A stretch of DNA of 64,000 bases from Lutispora thermophila DSM 19022 (GCF_900142105.1 NZ_FQZS01000009.1:62001-126000), one strand, 5' to 3'. Counted from the first letter of the stretch, positions 16,775 through 27,360 are shown. Numbers and translations are program-made. Notes: generated from the sequence alone by a model not told the origin.

Positions 16775-18277
16775 CTATTGAACATTACTGATCCAAGGCT
16801 TGAAGAATTCTGTTAAATCCTTTCCGCTTACCTCTTCACATACTTTTACAAAATCACCGGTAGTGGCAATTTTGAACTTATATTTTTCTACATAGGCTCT
16901 GACTATTTCCAAGAACATATCTTCACCAAGGGTCTCTCTTAGTTTATTAAGCATTTGGGCTCCTCGTTCATAGACAGTAGGACCATAATCATCCCAATTT
17001 TGAAACTCAGATAAAGACTTTACCACCTTCCCATCGATAACCTGAGAAGACATGGCTTCTTCAACGCTGTTTTCAATGGATCTGGTATAATAATCGCGAC
17101 CTGTCTTCTTACCGTAGGTTCGTTCTATAAATATGGTTTCGGAAAATGCAGCAAAGCTTTCATCCAGCCAAGCCTCATCAACCTGATCGTTTCCCACTAT
17201 TCCATAAAACCACTGATGAGCTGTTTCATGAACTACGGTTATTATGAGAGGATCGCTGGAATAGGTAGGCTTATAATACTTATCACTTATATAAACCAAG
17301 GCAGGATACTCCATTCCACTTGGGAATTCCGTCTCAACCACAGAGTAAACAGGATATGGATACTTGCCATATATCTGGCTGAAAAGCCTTATGGACTTGA
17401 CACCATACTCTAAAGCTTCCTCTCCTCTTACCTTGTCTTCCTTATAATAATAAGACATTACTTTAACGCCATCAACCTCTTCTTCAATTACTGCAAAATT
17501 ATTGTTAGCTACAAAGGCAAAATCCCTCAGAGCTTTTCCTTCATAGACCCGTTTTATCTTGCCATTTTCCTCTTTGATTTCCTCCACCAACTTACCGGAA
17601 GCTGCAACAATATATTCCTCGGGAGTTTTTATAGCTACCCTGTAATCTGCAGCATCACTGTAAAATGGATCACCGATAGCATAGTATTTATCCAGATTCC
17701 ATCCATCTTTCTGGTCATATACCGCCGCTACAGGATACCAATTGCCTAAGTTAAAATTATTGTCTCCATAGCCGAATCTTTCACCTGCAGGAGGAATCTT
17801 TAATGCAAATTCTATTATCAGTTTCACCCTCTCATAGGGCTTCAATGATGAATCCAATTCAATTTTAAGAATTGTATCTCCTTCCCCTGATAAAAAATAT
17901 TTAAGAAGTTTTTCTCCATCCGTATTCTTCTTTTTCACAGAAATAATTTCCGCATATCCCGACTCAAAACCTCTCTTGTATGCATTGTCAAAATCATCAA
18001 AAAGGAAGGGAGCAGTTTCTTTAGTCTTAAAGGCATTAGGATACACATGAAAATATAATTCCTTCATCTCAATGTTGTCATTGTTATAGTAATTAATCTC
18101 TTCCACAGCTGTCAAAGTTTTTTCATCCACATTGAGTTCTGCTTCAATGTTATAATAGCTTCTCGCTTCAATCTCATCCATCTGCAATACCGGTGCTGCT
18201 TCCTTTTGACTTAAGCAGCCGGATACTACGAATACCAATACAAGGAATAAAGGCAACAGTTTAAGCTTGGGCTTCAT
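16775..18277 (-). CDS. M1 family zinc metallopeptidase lipoprotein
   Basis: About 500 residues. The signal peptide ends in a VVSGC lipobox, so the enzyme is anchored on the outer face of the membrane. The catalytic site is HETAHQW followed by the third zinc ligand in NDQVDEAWLDESFA. The M1 fold cuts amino acids from peptide N-termini, though this subgroup is less studied. The ATG at 18275-18277 is ten bases after GAGGGG; an earlier ATG is too close to it. It is a single-gene unit with its own terminator. Confidence 0.92.
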   Translation of the reverse strand: MKPKLKLLPLFLVLVFVVSGCLSQKEAAPVLQMDEIEARSYYNIEAELNVDEKTLTAVEEINYYNNDNIEMKELYFHVYPNAFKTKETAPFLFDDFDNAYKRGFESGYAEIISVKKKNTDGEKLLKYFLSGEGDTILKIELDSSLKPYERVKLIIEFALKIPPAGERFGYGDNNFNLGNWYPVAAVYDQKDGWNLDKYYAIGDPFYSDAADYRVAIKTPEEYIVAASGKLVEEIKEENGKIKRVYEGKALRDFAFVANNNFAVIEEEVDGVKVMSYYYKEDKVRGEEALEYGVKSIRLFSQIYGKYPYPVYSVVETEFPSGMEYPALVYISDKYYKPTYSSDPLIITVVHETAHQWFYGIVGNDQVDEAWLDESFAAFSETIFIERTYGKKTGRDYYTRSIENSVEEAMSSQVIDGKVVKSLSEFQNWDDYGPTVYERGAQMLNKLRETLGEDMFLEIVRAYVEKYKFKIATTGDFVKVCEEVSGKDLTEFFKPWISNVQ

Positions 18278-18379
18278 TGAGATCATTCCCCTCTAAAATT
18301 TAAATCAATATATATTATTCTTAAACCCCAATTATATACTATCATAATCAGAGATTATTAACTATATCCTGCAGTTACC

Positions 18380-19261
18380 TTATCTGGGTATAAATACTTT
18401 TACGCTTTTTTTATCCACCTTTACATCCAGAGGTAAAAAAGGCCCTCTCTCCCCATCTATATCGCTTTCAACAGTCTCATCAGAAGATATCTTCAGATTA
18501 TCTGTTTGAAAATGATATATGTTAGGATCGCCTACATGCTCACCTCTTAAAACCTTTACGACAAGATTGATTATGTTGGGTATATTGGCCGCTCTTATTG
18601 CTATTACATCCAACAATCCATCATAAACAGAAGCATAGGGTGCCAGCTTGGGAAATCCCCCAGCAGAACTTCCGTTTAACACGAGAAACAGGTATAGTTC
18701 ATCTTCGATTGCTTTATCATCATACTCCAGTTTCATTGATATTGGTCTAAGCTTTGGTATCTCTTCAAAACCTCTCAAATAATATGCTATCTTACCCAAG
18801 CTGTTTTTCATGCCTATATCAGTTTTATATGCTACATCGGCTAAAAGTCCTGCACTGCACACATTTACAAAATGATAGCCGTTAACCACTCCCGTATCAA
18901 CTTCCAGTAATTCACCATCAGTTATTATCTCGCAACATTTGTTTACATTCCTTGGAATCCTCATATGAGCTGCAAAATCATTGGAAGTACCGAAGGGAAA
19001 AATCCCTATAGGCAAATCAATATCATTTCTCTTCATGGCATTAATAAGGTTGTTTATTGAACCATCTCCCCCTGATATGGCAACAGCTGAATATTTTTCG
19101 TCTATATCACACAATGCATTATCCATATCATCTGGTCCCATAAGCCTGTAGGGAGATACCATATATCCTGACTTTTGGAAATTCTTTATAACCGTATCCA
19201 ATCTATTCTTAAATTTTGCATCACCAGCTACCGGATTGTAGATAAACCTTATCCTCTTCAT
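18380..19261 (-). CDS. Diacylglycerol/lipid kinase family protein (YegS/DgkB type)
   Basis: A 293-residue soluble lipid kinase. The nucleotide motif AISGGDGSINNLINA and the FPFGTSNDFA loop are clear, as is the IYNPVAGD start. DgkB-like enzymes recycle diacylglycerol to phosphatidic acid at the membrane; others act on different lipids. It is probably transcribed on its own between the SLH gene and the M1 peptidase. Confidence 0.9.
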   Translation of the reverse strand: MKRIRFIYNPVAGDAKFKNRLDTVIKNFQKSGYMVSPYRLMGPDDMDNALCDIDEKYSAVAISGGDGSINNLINAMKRNDIDLPIGIFPFGTSNDFAAHMRIPRNVNKCCEIITDGELLEVDTGVVNGYHFVNVCSAGLLADVAYKTDIGMKNSLGKIAYYLRGFEEIPKLRPISMKLEYDDKAIEDELYLFLVLNGSSAGGFPKLAPYASVYDGLLDVIAIRAANIPNIINLVVKVLRGEHVGDPNIYHFQTDNLKISSDETVESDIDGERGPFLPLDVKVDKKSVKVFIPR

Positions 19262-19390
19262 ATAAGTCGTTACCTTCCTTTTCTCTTTTCTGACTGATTT
19301 CTACTTACTACTTCAATTATATTCCTATTATTTTTATTGGCAATATGATAAGAATAGCTTCCTATTGAAAAATTCATACCTTCTATACAC

Positions 19391-19430
19391 AAAAAAGAAA
19401 ACCTCCCTGTTAATTATTACAGAGAAGTCT
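19391..19430 (-). terminator. Terminator after the small SLH gene
   Basis: ACTTCTCTGT pairs with ACAGGGAGGT, followed by TTTCTTTTTT on the minus strand, just past the SLH stop. Confidence 0.8.
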
Positions 19431-19448
19431 TCATTTTATTCCATAGTA

Positions 19449-20657
19449 TTATAGTTTACCGTTTGTGAAAGCCTGTATGGCATCATACTTAGCCCTGGCA
19501 AAAGAAATCAGCCTTTTTGCTGCAATAAGTGACTGTTCCACTGTTATATTACCTTCAGGCAAGAACATGTCGTTTCCAACACCACCCATTACAACCTTAC
19601 CGCTAACAGGATCAGTCAGTCCGGAAATAAAATTGATGCCTTCCTCTTCCCAGCTTTTGAACTTGTCTCTGTCTGCAAAGTATGCAGGAGAGCTTATAAT
19701 GGGCTTGGTAATACCATATTGAGTATGGCATTGTGTATATAAACGGTCTAGCATTGCCGCTGCCTGTCCCCTTGTAAGCAATCCATCAGGAGAGAATGTG
19801 GTATCTGAAGTACCGTTTATGATATTTTTCATACGGGCTATCTGTATTATCAGGTCATTATCCGTATCAGTAAATTCTGTGCCAAAACCATATGTAACAA
19901 AATGTGAAGTCAAATCATCAAAAGTAAAATTGAATGATTGCATTGCACCTACCATGATATACGCAAATTCTTTTCTTGTAATCTGTCGCTGATAATTACC
20001 CTCATTATATATGCTTATAGGGACAATAGACATGGCAAAGGCTTCGTTGACCTCATCCTTAGCCCATTGATGGATTATTGCATCTTCAGGTAATACTGTT
20101 GCTGAAGTAAAATATGAATCTCTGTTCATATCCATGTCCTCTGGTATTGTGGGTTGGGCAGGCTTAGAAGCAACAGGCACAACCTTTGGAGATTCATCAT
20201 ATGAACCATTACCGATTTCAATGGAAATTCCATCAGCTTCACCATAATCTCCATAGTTTATTGCAAAACTCAGGTCATATTTGCCCTCTGTAAGCATCAC
20301 TATATTTGTCTGAAGCATGCCATATGAATCAGGAACATAATCAGTGGATATAAAATAGTTTTCTGAGTAATCACATTCGCCATTAACATACTTATATAGA
20401 AAGGCAAAATCATATGATCCTACCAACTGAACCTGAACTGGTCCGGTAAAAACAACTGTCTTTAGCCTTTCACCTTCATACTTTAAGTCGAAAGCGCTAT
20501 TACCCATAAACACCACTTTGTACAAATCATTTTCCCATGTTACTGAGTTTGTAACTGCATCATAAGATCGTTTTACGAAATAGTCGTCGCCATATACCAA
20601 TAGGCCTGTAGAAAATAACACAATAATTAGGATTAATGGAATAAATAATTTTTTCAT
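19449..20657 (-). CDS. Secreted protein with SLH domains
   Basis: A 402-residue protein with a signal peptide (about residues 1-22). The first 160 residues are a beta-rich domain of unknown type. Two or three S-layer homology repeats follow (near 190-260, 260-320 and 320-385), for example FTDTDNDLIIQIARM and SPDGLLTRGQAAAML. SLH repeats bind pyruvylated wall polymer, so the protein should sit on the cell surface. It is divergent from the MFS gene. Confidence 0.87.
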   Translation of the reverse strand: MKKLFIPLILIIVLFSTGLLVYGDDYFVKRSYDAVTNSVTWENDLYKVVFMGNSAFDLKYEGERLKTVVFTGPVQVQLVGSYDFAFLYKYVNGECDYSENYFISTDYVPDSYGMLQTNIVMLTEGKYDLSFAINYGDYGEADGISIEIGNGSYDESPKVVPVASKPAQPTIPEDMDMNRDSYFTSATVLPEDAIIHQWAKDEVNEAFAMSIVPISIYNEGNYQRQITRKEFAYIMVGAMQSFNFTFDDLTSHFVTYGFGTEFTDTDNDLIIQIARMKNIINGTSDTTFSPDGLLTRGQAAAMLDRLYTQCHTQYGITKPIISSPAYFADRDKFKSWEEEGINFISGLTDPVSGKVVMGGVGNDMFLPEGNITVEQSLIAAKRLISFARAKYDAIQAFTNGKL

Positions 20658-20842
20658 AATACCCTCCTAAAAAATGATATAAAATATTATAGCACAATTT
20701 TACCAATATCGACATATTTCGATGCATAGTTGTTTAAAATTTCTTAAATAGTTGATATGCAAAAGATTCATATTATAGCAGGAATAATGCTTATAAAATA
20801 GAATATATAAACCATATGTTTTTCAACACAGGAGGAAAAACA

Positions 20843-22063
20843 GTGGCAAAAAAATTATCAGCATACAGGATTTATTTAATATATGCAGGTGTTACAGCAT
20901 TCTTATTTGATTTTGTTTTTACAGTAAACCAGTTATATCGTATAGAGGTAGCAGGCCTTGATGCCATGCAGCTGGTGCTTGTGGGAACAGCCCTGGAACT
21001 GTCATGCTTTTTATTTGAGGTGCCTACAGGCTTATTAGCTGATATCAAGAGTCGAAAGTTATCCGTAATCATAGGTTTAATATTGATTGGTCTTGGATTT
21101 CTCGCCGAGAGTCTCGTTACTGATTTCTGGGCTATATTGCTTTGCCAAATTATCTGGGGATTTGGCTACACATTTACCAGCGGTGCTGATGAAGCCTGGA
21201 TTGCTGATAAATTGGGTGGTAAAAACCTGGAACAATTATTTTTAAAAGGAGCTCAAATTGGACAAATAGGTGCTCTTTTGGCAATAATAGCAAGCACCAT
21301 TATGGGAACAATAATGATCAGCCTGCCCATGGCTATAGGAGGTATTTCATTTATACTATTGGGATTATTTTTAATCGCATTCATGCCTGAAACCGCTTTT
21401 CATAAAACACCTTTAGAAGATAGGAATTCCTTTCAGCAGATGTTTCATACACTAGATGTAGGCTTTCAATATATTAGAAAAAGCCCCTTTTTAATTGTTA
21501 TGCTGATGATATGTCTTTTTTACGGCTTGTATAGTGAGGGCTTGGACCGTCTATGGATCGCCCATATGCTTGATAATAGGACACTGCCCTCAATTGATAT
21601 GAAACCTGTAATCTGGGTTGGCGTGATAAAAGGCTTATCCATGATAATAAGTATTTGCGCTGTGGAATACATAAAAAGAGTCTTAAGAAAGACGGGAAAA
21701 TTGCAAAAGGCATGGCTTCTGATACTCATCAATTTTATGATGGTGGCAACCATCATAGCCTTCGGCCTGGCAAGGAATTTTGTAATGGCCTTTTCTGCAT
21801 ACATGTCTTTCTATATCATAAGAACAATAAACGACCCCATATATAGGGCCTGGCTTAACGAAAACATTGATTCAAAGGCAAGGGCGACGGTTTTATCTGC
21901 CTATACACAGATTGATTCCTTTGGGCAAATATTGAGCGGTCCCTTAATCGGCTTTATTGCCTACAAGACTAATACTGCAATGTCAATCATTGCCTCAGGT
22001 TTGATACTTTCTCCTGTTGTGGCATTATATTTCTACTTGCTTAGGATCGGCCTTCATACTTAA
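20843..22063 (+). CDS. MFS transporter
   Basis: About 406 residues with 12 predicted membrane helices. The loop-2 motif is LLADIKSRKLS. It resembles MFS proteins of drug-efflux or unknown substrate type. GTG start at 20843, seven bases after GGAGG; the ATG 27 bases upstream has no site. The 3' end overlaps a decayed minus-strand gene, so the transporter may mark a recombination boundary. Confidence 0.88.
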   Translation: MAKKLSAYRIYLIYAGVTAFLFDFVFTVNQLYRIEVAGLDAMQLVLVGTALELSCFLFEVPTGLLADIKSRKLSVIIGLILIGLGFLAESLVTDFWAILLCQIIWGFGYTFTSGADEAWIADKLGGKNLEQLFLKGAQIGQIGALLAIIASTIMGTIMISLPMAIGGISFILLGLFLIAFMPETAFHKTPLEDRNSFQQMFHTLDVGFQYIRKSPFLIVMLMICLFYGLYSEGLDRLWIAHMLDNRTLPSIDMKPVIWVGVIKGLSMIISICAVEYIKRVLRKTGKLQKAWLLILINFMMVATIIAFGLARNFVMAFSAYMSFYIIRTINDPIYRAWLNENIDSKARATVLSAYTQIDSFGQILSGPLIGFIAYKTNTAMSIIASGLILSPVVALYFYLLRIGLHT

Positions 22064-22930
22064 ACCAAAAATTGATTTCCGTTCCGTTATGTCCCATTGC
22101 AAATCTTCATTGACATACTCGGCTTCACAATATTCATCGCCTGTGTGTGTAATCATCTTGTCCCAATCGGGATTATATTTCCAATCCTTTGTACTATCAA
22201 TGGACCAGTCAATTTGAACGCAATACCTGATATAGTCCAAGCCATATTTCTCTCTTATGGTACTTCCCTCGTCAATCATAGCTGACAATTCCGGACTTTT
22301 GTTAAATGAAACAATAATATAACTGCCGTGGTCTTACGGAGCCTGATTCACCACGACATTGGTGGGTGCTTCCAGCTTTGTTGTAAATGGCTCTGCTGCC
22401 TGCACTGTCATAGGCAACAGTGCCATACATATCATAAATCCCATCAATATATTTTTATCATTGTCCGTAGTTAAAGCCATGAAAGAACCTTCCTTGTCAC
22501 TGAGTTTATTTTCCATGACCTTTGGAAATTTTTTCTCAGCAAGTTTTATATATTCCTGATAAACCTATTTCGTTAAACCGGTTACAGAATAACTGTAAGC
22601 AAAGTCTCTCCCCAGAGTTTTTGTCAAGTCCATCTCCATAAAAACTGTCGTGCCTTCCGGCTGCGGCATACCACCCATTTTTTCAGCATCCCAGACTATG
22701 GTGCCTCCTGTTCTGGCAATTGCTTCAGTGCCCTCTTCAACAAAATCTGTATCAGCAATTATCTCCTGTGTTTCCCATTCTGTAAAATCAGAGTTGCCAT
22801 TATTGACGGTTCCTTTGCTCTGCTCCACTGCTGCTTTGTCATCGTTATTAACTGCTAGGGCAGGACTACCGCAGCCTGCAAGAGATAAAACCAAGCAAAT
22901 GATTGTTGCTATTGTTAATAAACGCTTCAT
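22025..22930 (-). pseudogene. Decayed secreted/lipoprotein gene with two internal stops
   Basis: One frame runs 302 codons with a TAG at 22565-22567 and a TAA at 22332-22334. It begins as a lipoprotein (LSLAGC lipobox). A second signal-peptide-like stretch (MALLPMTVQAAEP) appears in the middle, followed by an Ig-like start (KLEAPTNVVVNQ). This suggests two secreted-protein genes fused by deletion, then hit by nonsense mutations. The 3' end runs into the MFS gene. Each piece alone is too short to work. The families are not recognised. Confidence 0.65.
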
Positions 22931-22975
22931 AATTGCCCTCCCTGTTCATAAAATGCTTTTAATACGGTTCTCTGG

Positions 22976-23317
22976 TTAATGGTTTTTATAATAATAGTTA
23001 ATTCTTAAATATTGACTTTCTATGAAATATGAACATAAAAGGTCAAAATCATCGCCAGCTCCATCCAGAAGGAGATCGCCTGAACTCATATATGCACCCC
23101 GTTCGGATATCCTCAAATCCTTAAGCTTTGAGAAATAGGCTTCAGCTTCCTCTTTGCTCATATATATTTTTATTTCAATATCTCCATCTTCATCTCTCCA
23201 ATCATAAACATTGTTTACCAGATGGAATGCCCTGGGTGTATTAGGAACTAATTCATCTGGCCATGGGATTTGATTGCGATTTTCATCGGTACCGTCTCTA
23301 AGCCTCCCCCTGATGCT
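22976..23317 (-). pseudogene. 3' remnant of an unknown secreted-protein gene
   Basis: The frame is open from just after a TGA at 23318-23320 and reads NQIPWPDELVPNTPRAF, then a charged region and ALLDGAGDDFDLL-like acid stretches, ending NYYYKNH. There is no start codon with a ribosome binding site before residue 50. It overlaps the end of the neighbouring lipoprotein gene in another frame, so a deletion has joined the two. Family unknown. Confidence 0.5.
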
Positions 23318-23844
23318 TCATAACTTCCCTGAAGTCCATCGATTCCTTTGATAGTCGGATTGATGATCACACCGCCCTTCATTTCCGGTAATAGCAGTGA
23401 CATGGAGTCATGTTGCACAAGAGGTGCCAAGGAGGCTTCATCTTTGCTGCCGTAAGCAGAATATCTTTTCATGTCAAAAGGCTCAATTTCGAAGCTCAGA
23501 TTATTTGCAGAAATATCTATATCAAATCCTCTGCTTAACTTGATTAATACCTTTGCCAAAGGAGAAATATCCAAATGACTGCCAATATAGGCCGCTCCCT
23601 CATAGGTTCCATGGATATTATCTCCACCCTTTTTTTGGGCGATAAGCACCAGGGTCTGATTTACTGTTATATCGCCGTCTTTTACAGGGATGGTCTGATC
23701 CACTTTAATAGTCCAGTTCCGTTCAAGAGCTTTGCCACTTTCCTCAGAACTTCCAGGGCCTAATCCTTCTGGTGAACAGCCGCTCAACACAGTCTGAAGC
23801 ATCAGTACAAGCAGCGCAATGGTCACAATTCCTTTTATTTTCAT
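23248..23844 (-). CDS. Putative lipoprotein of unknown function
   Basis: About 198 residues with a signal peptide and LSGC lipobox, then a single beta-rich domain with no motif I recognise. The ATG at 23842-23844 follows GGGAG; the frame is open 33 bases further but without a site. Its last codons overlap the remnant at 22976-23317, so the C-terminus may not be the original one. It lies in a cluster of decaying secreted-protein genes. Confidence 0.65.
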   Translation of the reverse strand: MKIKGIVTIALLVLMLQTVLSGCSPEGLGPGSSEESGKALERNWTIKVDQTIPVKDGDITVNQTLVLIAQKKGGDNIHGTYEGAAYIGSHLDISPLAKVLIKLSRGFDIDISANNLSFEIEPFDMKRYSAYGSKDEASLAPLVQHDSMSLLLPEMKGGVIINPTIKGIDGLQGSYEASGGGLETVPMKIAIKSHGQMN

Positions 23845-23877
23845 CTCTCCTCTCCCTTTCTTTGTTCTTTTCCACAA

Positions 23878-24256
23878 AAATATGTGCTAGTCACCAAATT
23901 GCACTTGCCAGGCACATATTATGGCAATTTTTTATTATATTAACATAGCCCAAAAGCATTTAATTTTTCAAAAGTGCCATTTACTTTTCTCAAAGTGCTA
24001 TTTTTTGTGCAAAAAAATACTGCCCACGGAATCAGTGAACAGTGTAGAATCCTAACTTTATTTTTGCCCATCTCTTTGGGGATATATGCACTTCGCCGCC
24101 GCTTGGATATAGTAATATTCCATTTCTATTGTAATGCATCATAAGAAAATTCTACTTATAACCATAATATACATGGCTGCCAATGTATGTAAATATATGC
24201 AAGCCTTATTGCTATCAGCCATTATTCCAAAAACAGTCCATGTCATCCATTTTGGC
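23878..24256. other. Intergenic region with hairpin and one short frame
   Basis: ATATGTGC...GCACATAT (23885-23921) could form in the leader of the lipoprotein gene. A 36-codon minus-strand frame at 24032-24142 (GEVHISPKRWAKIKLG) has protein-like content but no ribosome binding site. It is probably another gene fragment. Confidence 0.35.
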
Positions 24257-24677
24257 TCAATGCAGAAAACCTCTTATATCCTCCAAACAGATGATCTTGC
24301 TGAGTTCCAACATCATTACCAGCCTTTTCCCGTTGTCCAAATTAAAAATCCCTTTGACAAACTCCTCATTAGAACTATTTCCCATATGGTTCCTCTCTTT
24401 GAATAATTTCTTCTCCATCCTCTTCTCTTTCTAAATCCGTAAAATCCTCTAAAAATGTTGCTTGTTGATTTTGAGCTATATCAACATTTCCTGATTTTAT
24501 TATTTTCTCAGCATGAAGAACCATGACAAGCCTTTTTCCATCATTAAGTACAAGGATACCATTTATAGCTCCCCCGTCTGGCTTCTTTCCATAAACATCA
24601 GCAACAATGATTCTACTGCTGTCCCCAAGCTCCCCATGGGCCATACCAAACAACTTTCTGCTGTCTATGACAGGCAG
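24257..24677 (-). pseudogene. Decayed CheW-domain gene
   Basis: Starts mid-domain at LPVIDSRKLFG and continues SSRIIVADVYGKK, then jumps to ILVLNDGKRLVMVL with the intervening strand missing. After a frame change at about 24380 a second CheW C-terminus appears (FVKGIFNLDNGKRLVMML). The pattern fits a multi-CheW protein like the one at 31600 after several deletions. It is the distal end of the chemosensory operon. Confidence 0.75.
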
Positions 24678-25100
24678 CTAAATGCAAAACCTCATCATTG
24701 TTTTTGCTTCGTTGAGGTTCGCAGTCAACAATCACATAATTATAGCCCAACTGCTCCAGACCGTTGGGCTTATAATTCAAAAACCAGCTTATATCAGTCT
24801 CTTCGTATAGCTCACCATTGATACGGTCGATGTGTTTACAGGCAACAAATCCAAATTGTCTCTCGTATTAATTATACATTCAGAAATGCTAACAGAATCT
24901 TGACCCATAAGGATATGGTAAAGTCTCTTGCTATAATCCTCTGAAGAAAATCCCAGAAAAAGGCTGGCATCATTTTGTCCATCCATATCTATAAGCAATA
25001 CTTTTTTCCCTTTGATGGCAAGACCATGGGCAATATAAACAGCTATGATGCTTTTGCCTACCCCTTCCTTTCAAACGGTAATGACTTTATTTTTCCACAA
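24678..25100 (-). pseudogene. Decayed ParA/MinD-like ATPase gene
   Basis: Overlaps the last codons of cheA. It reads NKVITV, then a TGA at 25071-25073, then KEGVGKS (a deviant Walker A with E for G), AHGLAIKGKKVLLIDMDGQ and LLPVNT. A frameshift near 24835 continues the frame to YNYVIVDCEP (Walker B), then it is cut and joined to cheW. ParA-like ATPases position chemosensory arrays in some bacteria, so this was probably the array-positioning gene of the operon. Confidence 0.75.
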
Positions 25101-27318
25101 GCTGCAATACATCAACAGGATTTATAATCAAAACCACTTGTCCGTTTCCCAGAAGGGTTGAGCCGGATATCCCAGGAATGGCGGCCAAATGACCTTCCAA
25201 TGTTTTCACCACAAACTCCTGTTCATTTTTAAGTTTGTCCACAACAATTGCAAAATTTTCAACACCATTGGATAAAATCACAGCATTCAATTCTTCCTTT
25301 TCAGTATCTCTATCACCAATCAGAAAAATCTTGCTGAGCCATTCAACTCTGATTACATTTCCTCTTAAATATACAAAACACTTCCCGTTATATTTATGAA
25401 TGCTGTTTTTATTTATCTTGACTGTTTCGACTATATACTCCAGAGGGATAATATAGGTTTCTCCCGATACTTCCACAATCAAACCCCGGGAAACTGCCAG
25501 CGAAAGAGGTAATTGAACAATCATTTTTGTGCCTTCATCTACTTTGCTTTCAATCATTATGTTTCCGCTAATTTTTGCTATATTGCTTTTAACTATATCC
25601 ATTCCAACTCCGCGGCCGGATATCTCAGTAATCTGTTTTGCAGTGCTGAAACCCGGAAGAAAAATAAGATTTAGCAATTGATCATGGCTCATCCTTTCTG
25701 CGTCTACAAGGGTAATGAATCCTTTTTCAATGGCTTTTTCCTTCAATTTCTCAGCATCAATTCCCTTTCCGTCATCTTCTATTTCAATAAATACATGCTT
25801 GTTCTTGTTATAGGCTCTCAACACAATTCTTCCTGTCTCCGGTTTTCCCTTTGACAGGCGTTCTTCCGGAGGTTCAATACCATGATCCGCAGCATTGCGT
25901 ATCAAATGCACCAGGGGATCGCTTATCTGCTCGATAATTGTCTTATCAATCTCTGTATTTTCACCCTCCATATACAGTTCCATTTTCTTTCCAGTGCTCT
26001 GGGCAATATCCCGTACAACCCTGGGCATTCTTTGAAATATTGTTTTGATTTCTACCATTCTTATAGACATGATGGCATTCTGGAGTTCATCTGATATCTT
26101 ATTTACATATGCTCCTACTTGCTTTACTTCCTTTGCCATCTCAGGCAGATCATACTCCACGTTCAATTTTGTTGAGATGTGCATAAATGAATTTTTGGCA
26201 ATTAGGAGCTCTGAAATCATGTTCATCATTATGTCAATCTTTTCTTGATTTACCCGGATACTCTGGGTCCCGTTGGTTTTGGATTTCACGTCATCAGTTT
26301 TGCCCAATTGCTGCTGATTAGTCATTGGAACCTTCTGCATCATATCTCCCGATGATGACTGGATTCTTGATATATGTTCCCTTATTCCATCAAACACGCT
26401 ATTATTATCAAAATCAATGGATTCTTCAGAAGCAATAGAATTCATCAAGGACTTCAGGTAATCCATTACCGAAAAGCTTAAATCAACAAGTTTACTTTCA
26501 AACTTGCATCTTCTGTCTCTTATCAAGGCCAACAGATTTTCAAAAGCATGCACAACTTCTGAAAACTTCTTTAAGCTGGTATGCAGCGGATTTTCAGCAG
26601 ATATGGTTGCAAGATATATTCCTGTTCCTCCTTTAATGCTATGAACAGCCCTAAATATTTCATCGGCGGCCTCCTTATCTTCACTGTTTGCATCAAGCCG
26701 CATTAGCAAATCATTCTCAATCCTATCAATATGCTCTGCATTTTCAAGAAGAAACTGCTCCCTGAGTCCTTCCGCCAGATCCTTCTTAAATTTCTCCGAC
26801 TGTAAAACGTCCAAATCTGACTCTTCCAAAGCTTTCTTTATAAACTTGCTGTTTTCCCCATCACTGACTTTACAATTCTCATATGCCTGTTTCAAGTTTT
26901 CAAGCATCTGTTCTTCCTTTTGTACATTATCAAACTCCAGATACTTGAGATCGTTTTCATCAGAAGAAATCCATTGTATTAATTTTTCATCAAGGTCTTT
27001 TATATAGCCATTTATGAAATCCACGAACATAAGAAGACTGTCAATCAGCCCTGTATCTACAGTTGCCCTCCCATTCCCTATGGCATCCAGCATAAATTCT
27101 ATTTCATTACATAATCTTGTAATACCCCATAACCCTGTAAAGGAAGAACCCATCTTAATTCTATGAACCCTTCTTAAAATATAACTTTGCAATTCACTGT
27201 CTTTAGTATTTGCTTCAAGCTTCAGTATTTCCTTCTCAAGCCCTTCAAGGCATTCTTTACATTCATTGACAAACATTTTTACTACATCAATATCTTCTAT
27301 ATAGATCCTGCCGTACAT
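25087..27318 (-). CDS. cheA: Chemotaxis-type histidine kinase CheA with two Hpt domains
   Basis: A 743-residue cytoplasmic kinase. Hpt domain 1 has His52 (RVHRIKMGSS) and Hpt domain 2 has His226 (AVHSIKGG). The dimerisation helices follow near 350-415. The ATPase has N box LIRNAADHGIEP (about 474), DDGKGID and GRGVGMDIV (about 568), and a CheW-like domain lies from about 605 to the end. I see no P2 (CheY-docking) domain; one is instead found in the separate protein at 28479. It passes phosphate from the receptor complex to CheY and CheB. Ribosome binding site GGAGAG. It overlaps the parA remnant. Confidence 0.93.
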   Translation of the reverse strand: MYGRIYIEDIDVVKMFVNECKECLEGLEKEILKLEANTKDSELQSYILRRVHRIKMGSSFTGLWGITRLCNEIEFMLDAIGNGRATVDTGLIDSLLMFVDFINGYIKDLDEKLIQWISSDENDLKYLEFDNVQKEEQMLENLKQAYENCKVSDGENSKFIKKALEESDLDVLQSEKFKKDLAEGLREQFLLENAEHIDRIENDLLMRLDANSEDKEAADEIFRAVHSIKGGTGIYLATISAENPLHTSLKKFSEVVHAFENLLALIRDRRCKFESKLVDLSFSVMDYLKSLMNSIASEESIDFDNNSVFDGIREHISRIQSSSGDMMQKVPMTNQQQLGKTDDVKSKTNGTQSIRVNQEKIDIMMNMISELLIAKNSFMHISTKLNVEYDLPEMAKEVKQVGAYVNKISDELQNAIMSIRMVEIKTIFQRMPRVVRDIAQSTGKKMELYMEGENTEIDKTIIEQISDPLVHLIRNAADHGIEPPEERLSKGKPETGRIVLRAYNKNKHVFIEIEDDGKGIDAEKLKEKAIEKGFITLVDAERMSHDQLLNLIFLPGFSTAKQITEISGRGVGMDIVKSNIAKISGNIMIESKVDEGTKMIVQLPLSLAVSRGLIVEVSGETYIIPLEYIVETVKINKNSIHKYNGKCFVYLRGNVIRVEWLSKIFLIGDRDTEKEELNAVILSNGVENFAIVVDKLKNEQEFVVKTLEGHLAAIPGISGSTLLGNGQVVLIINPVDVLQLVEK

Positions 27319-27360
27319 ATTGCTCTCTCCTTAGAATTAAAGGAGCAATGCCCTCCTCTC

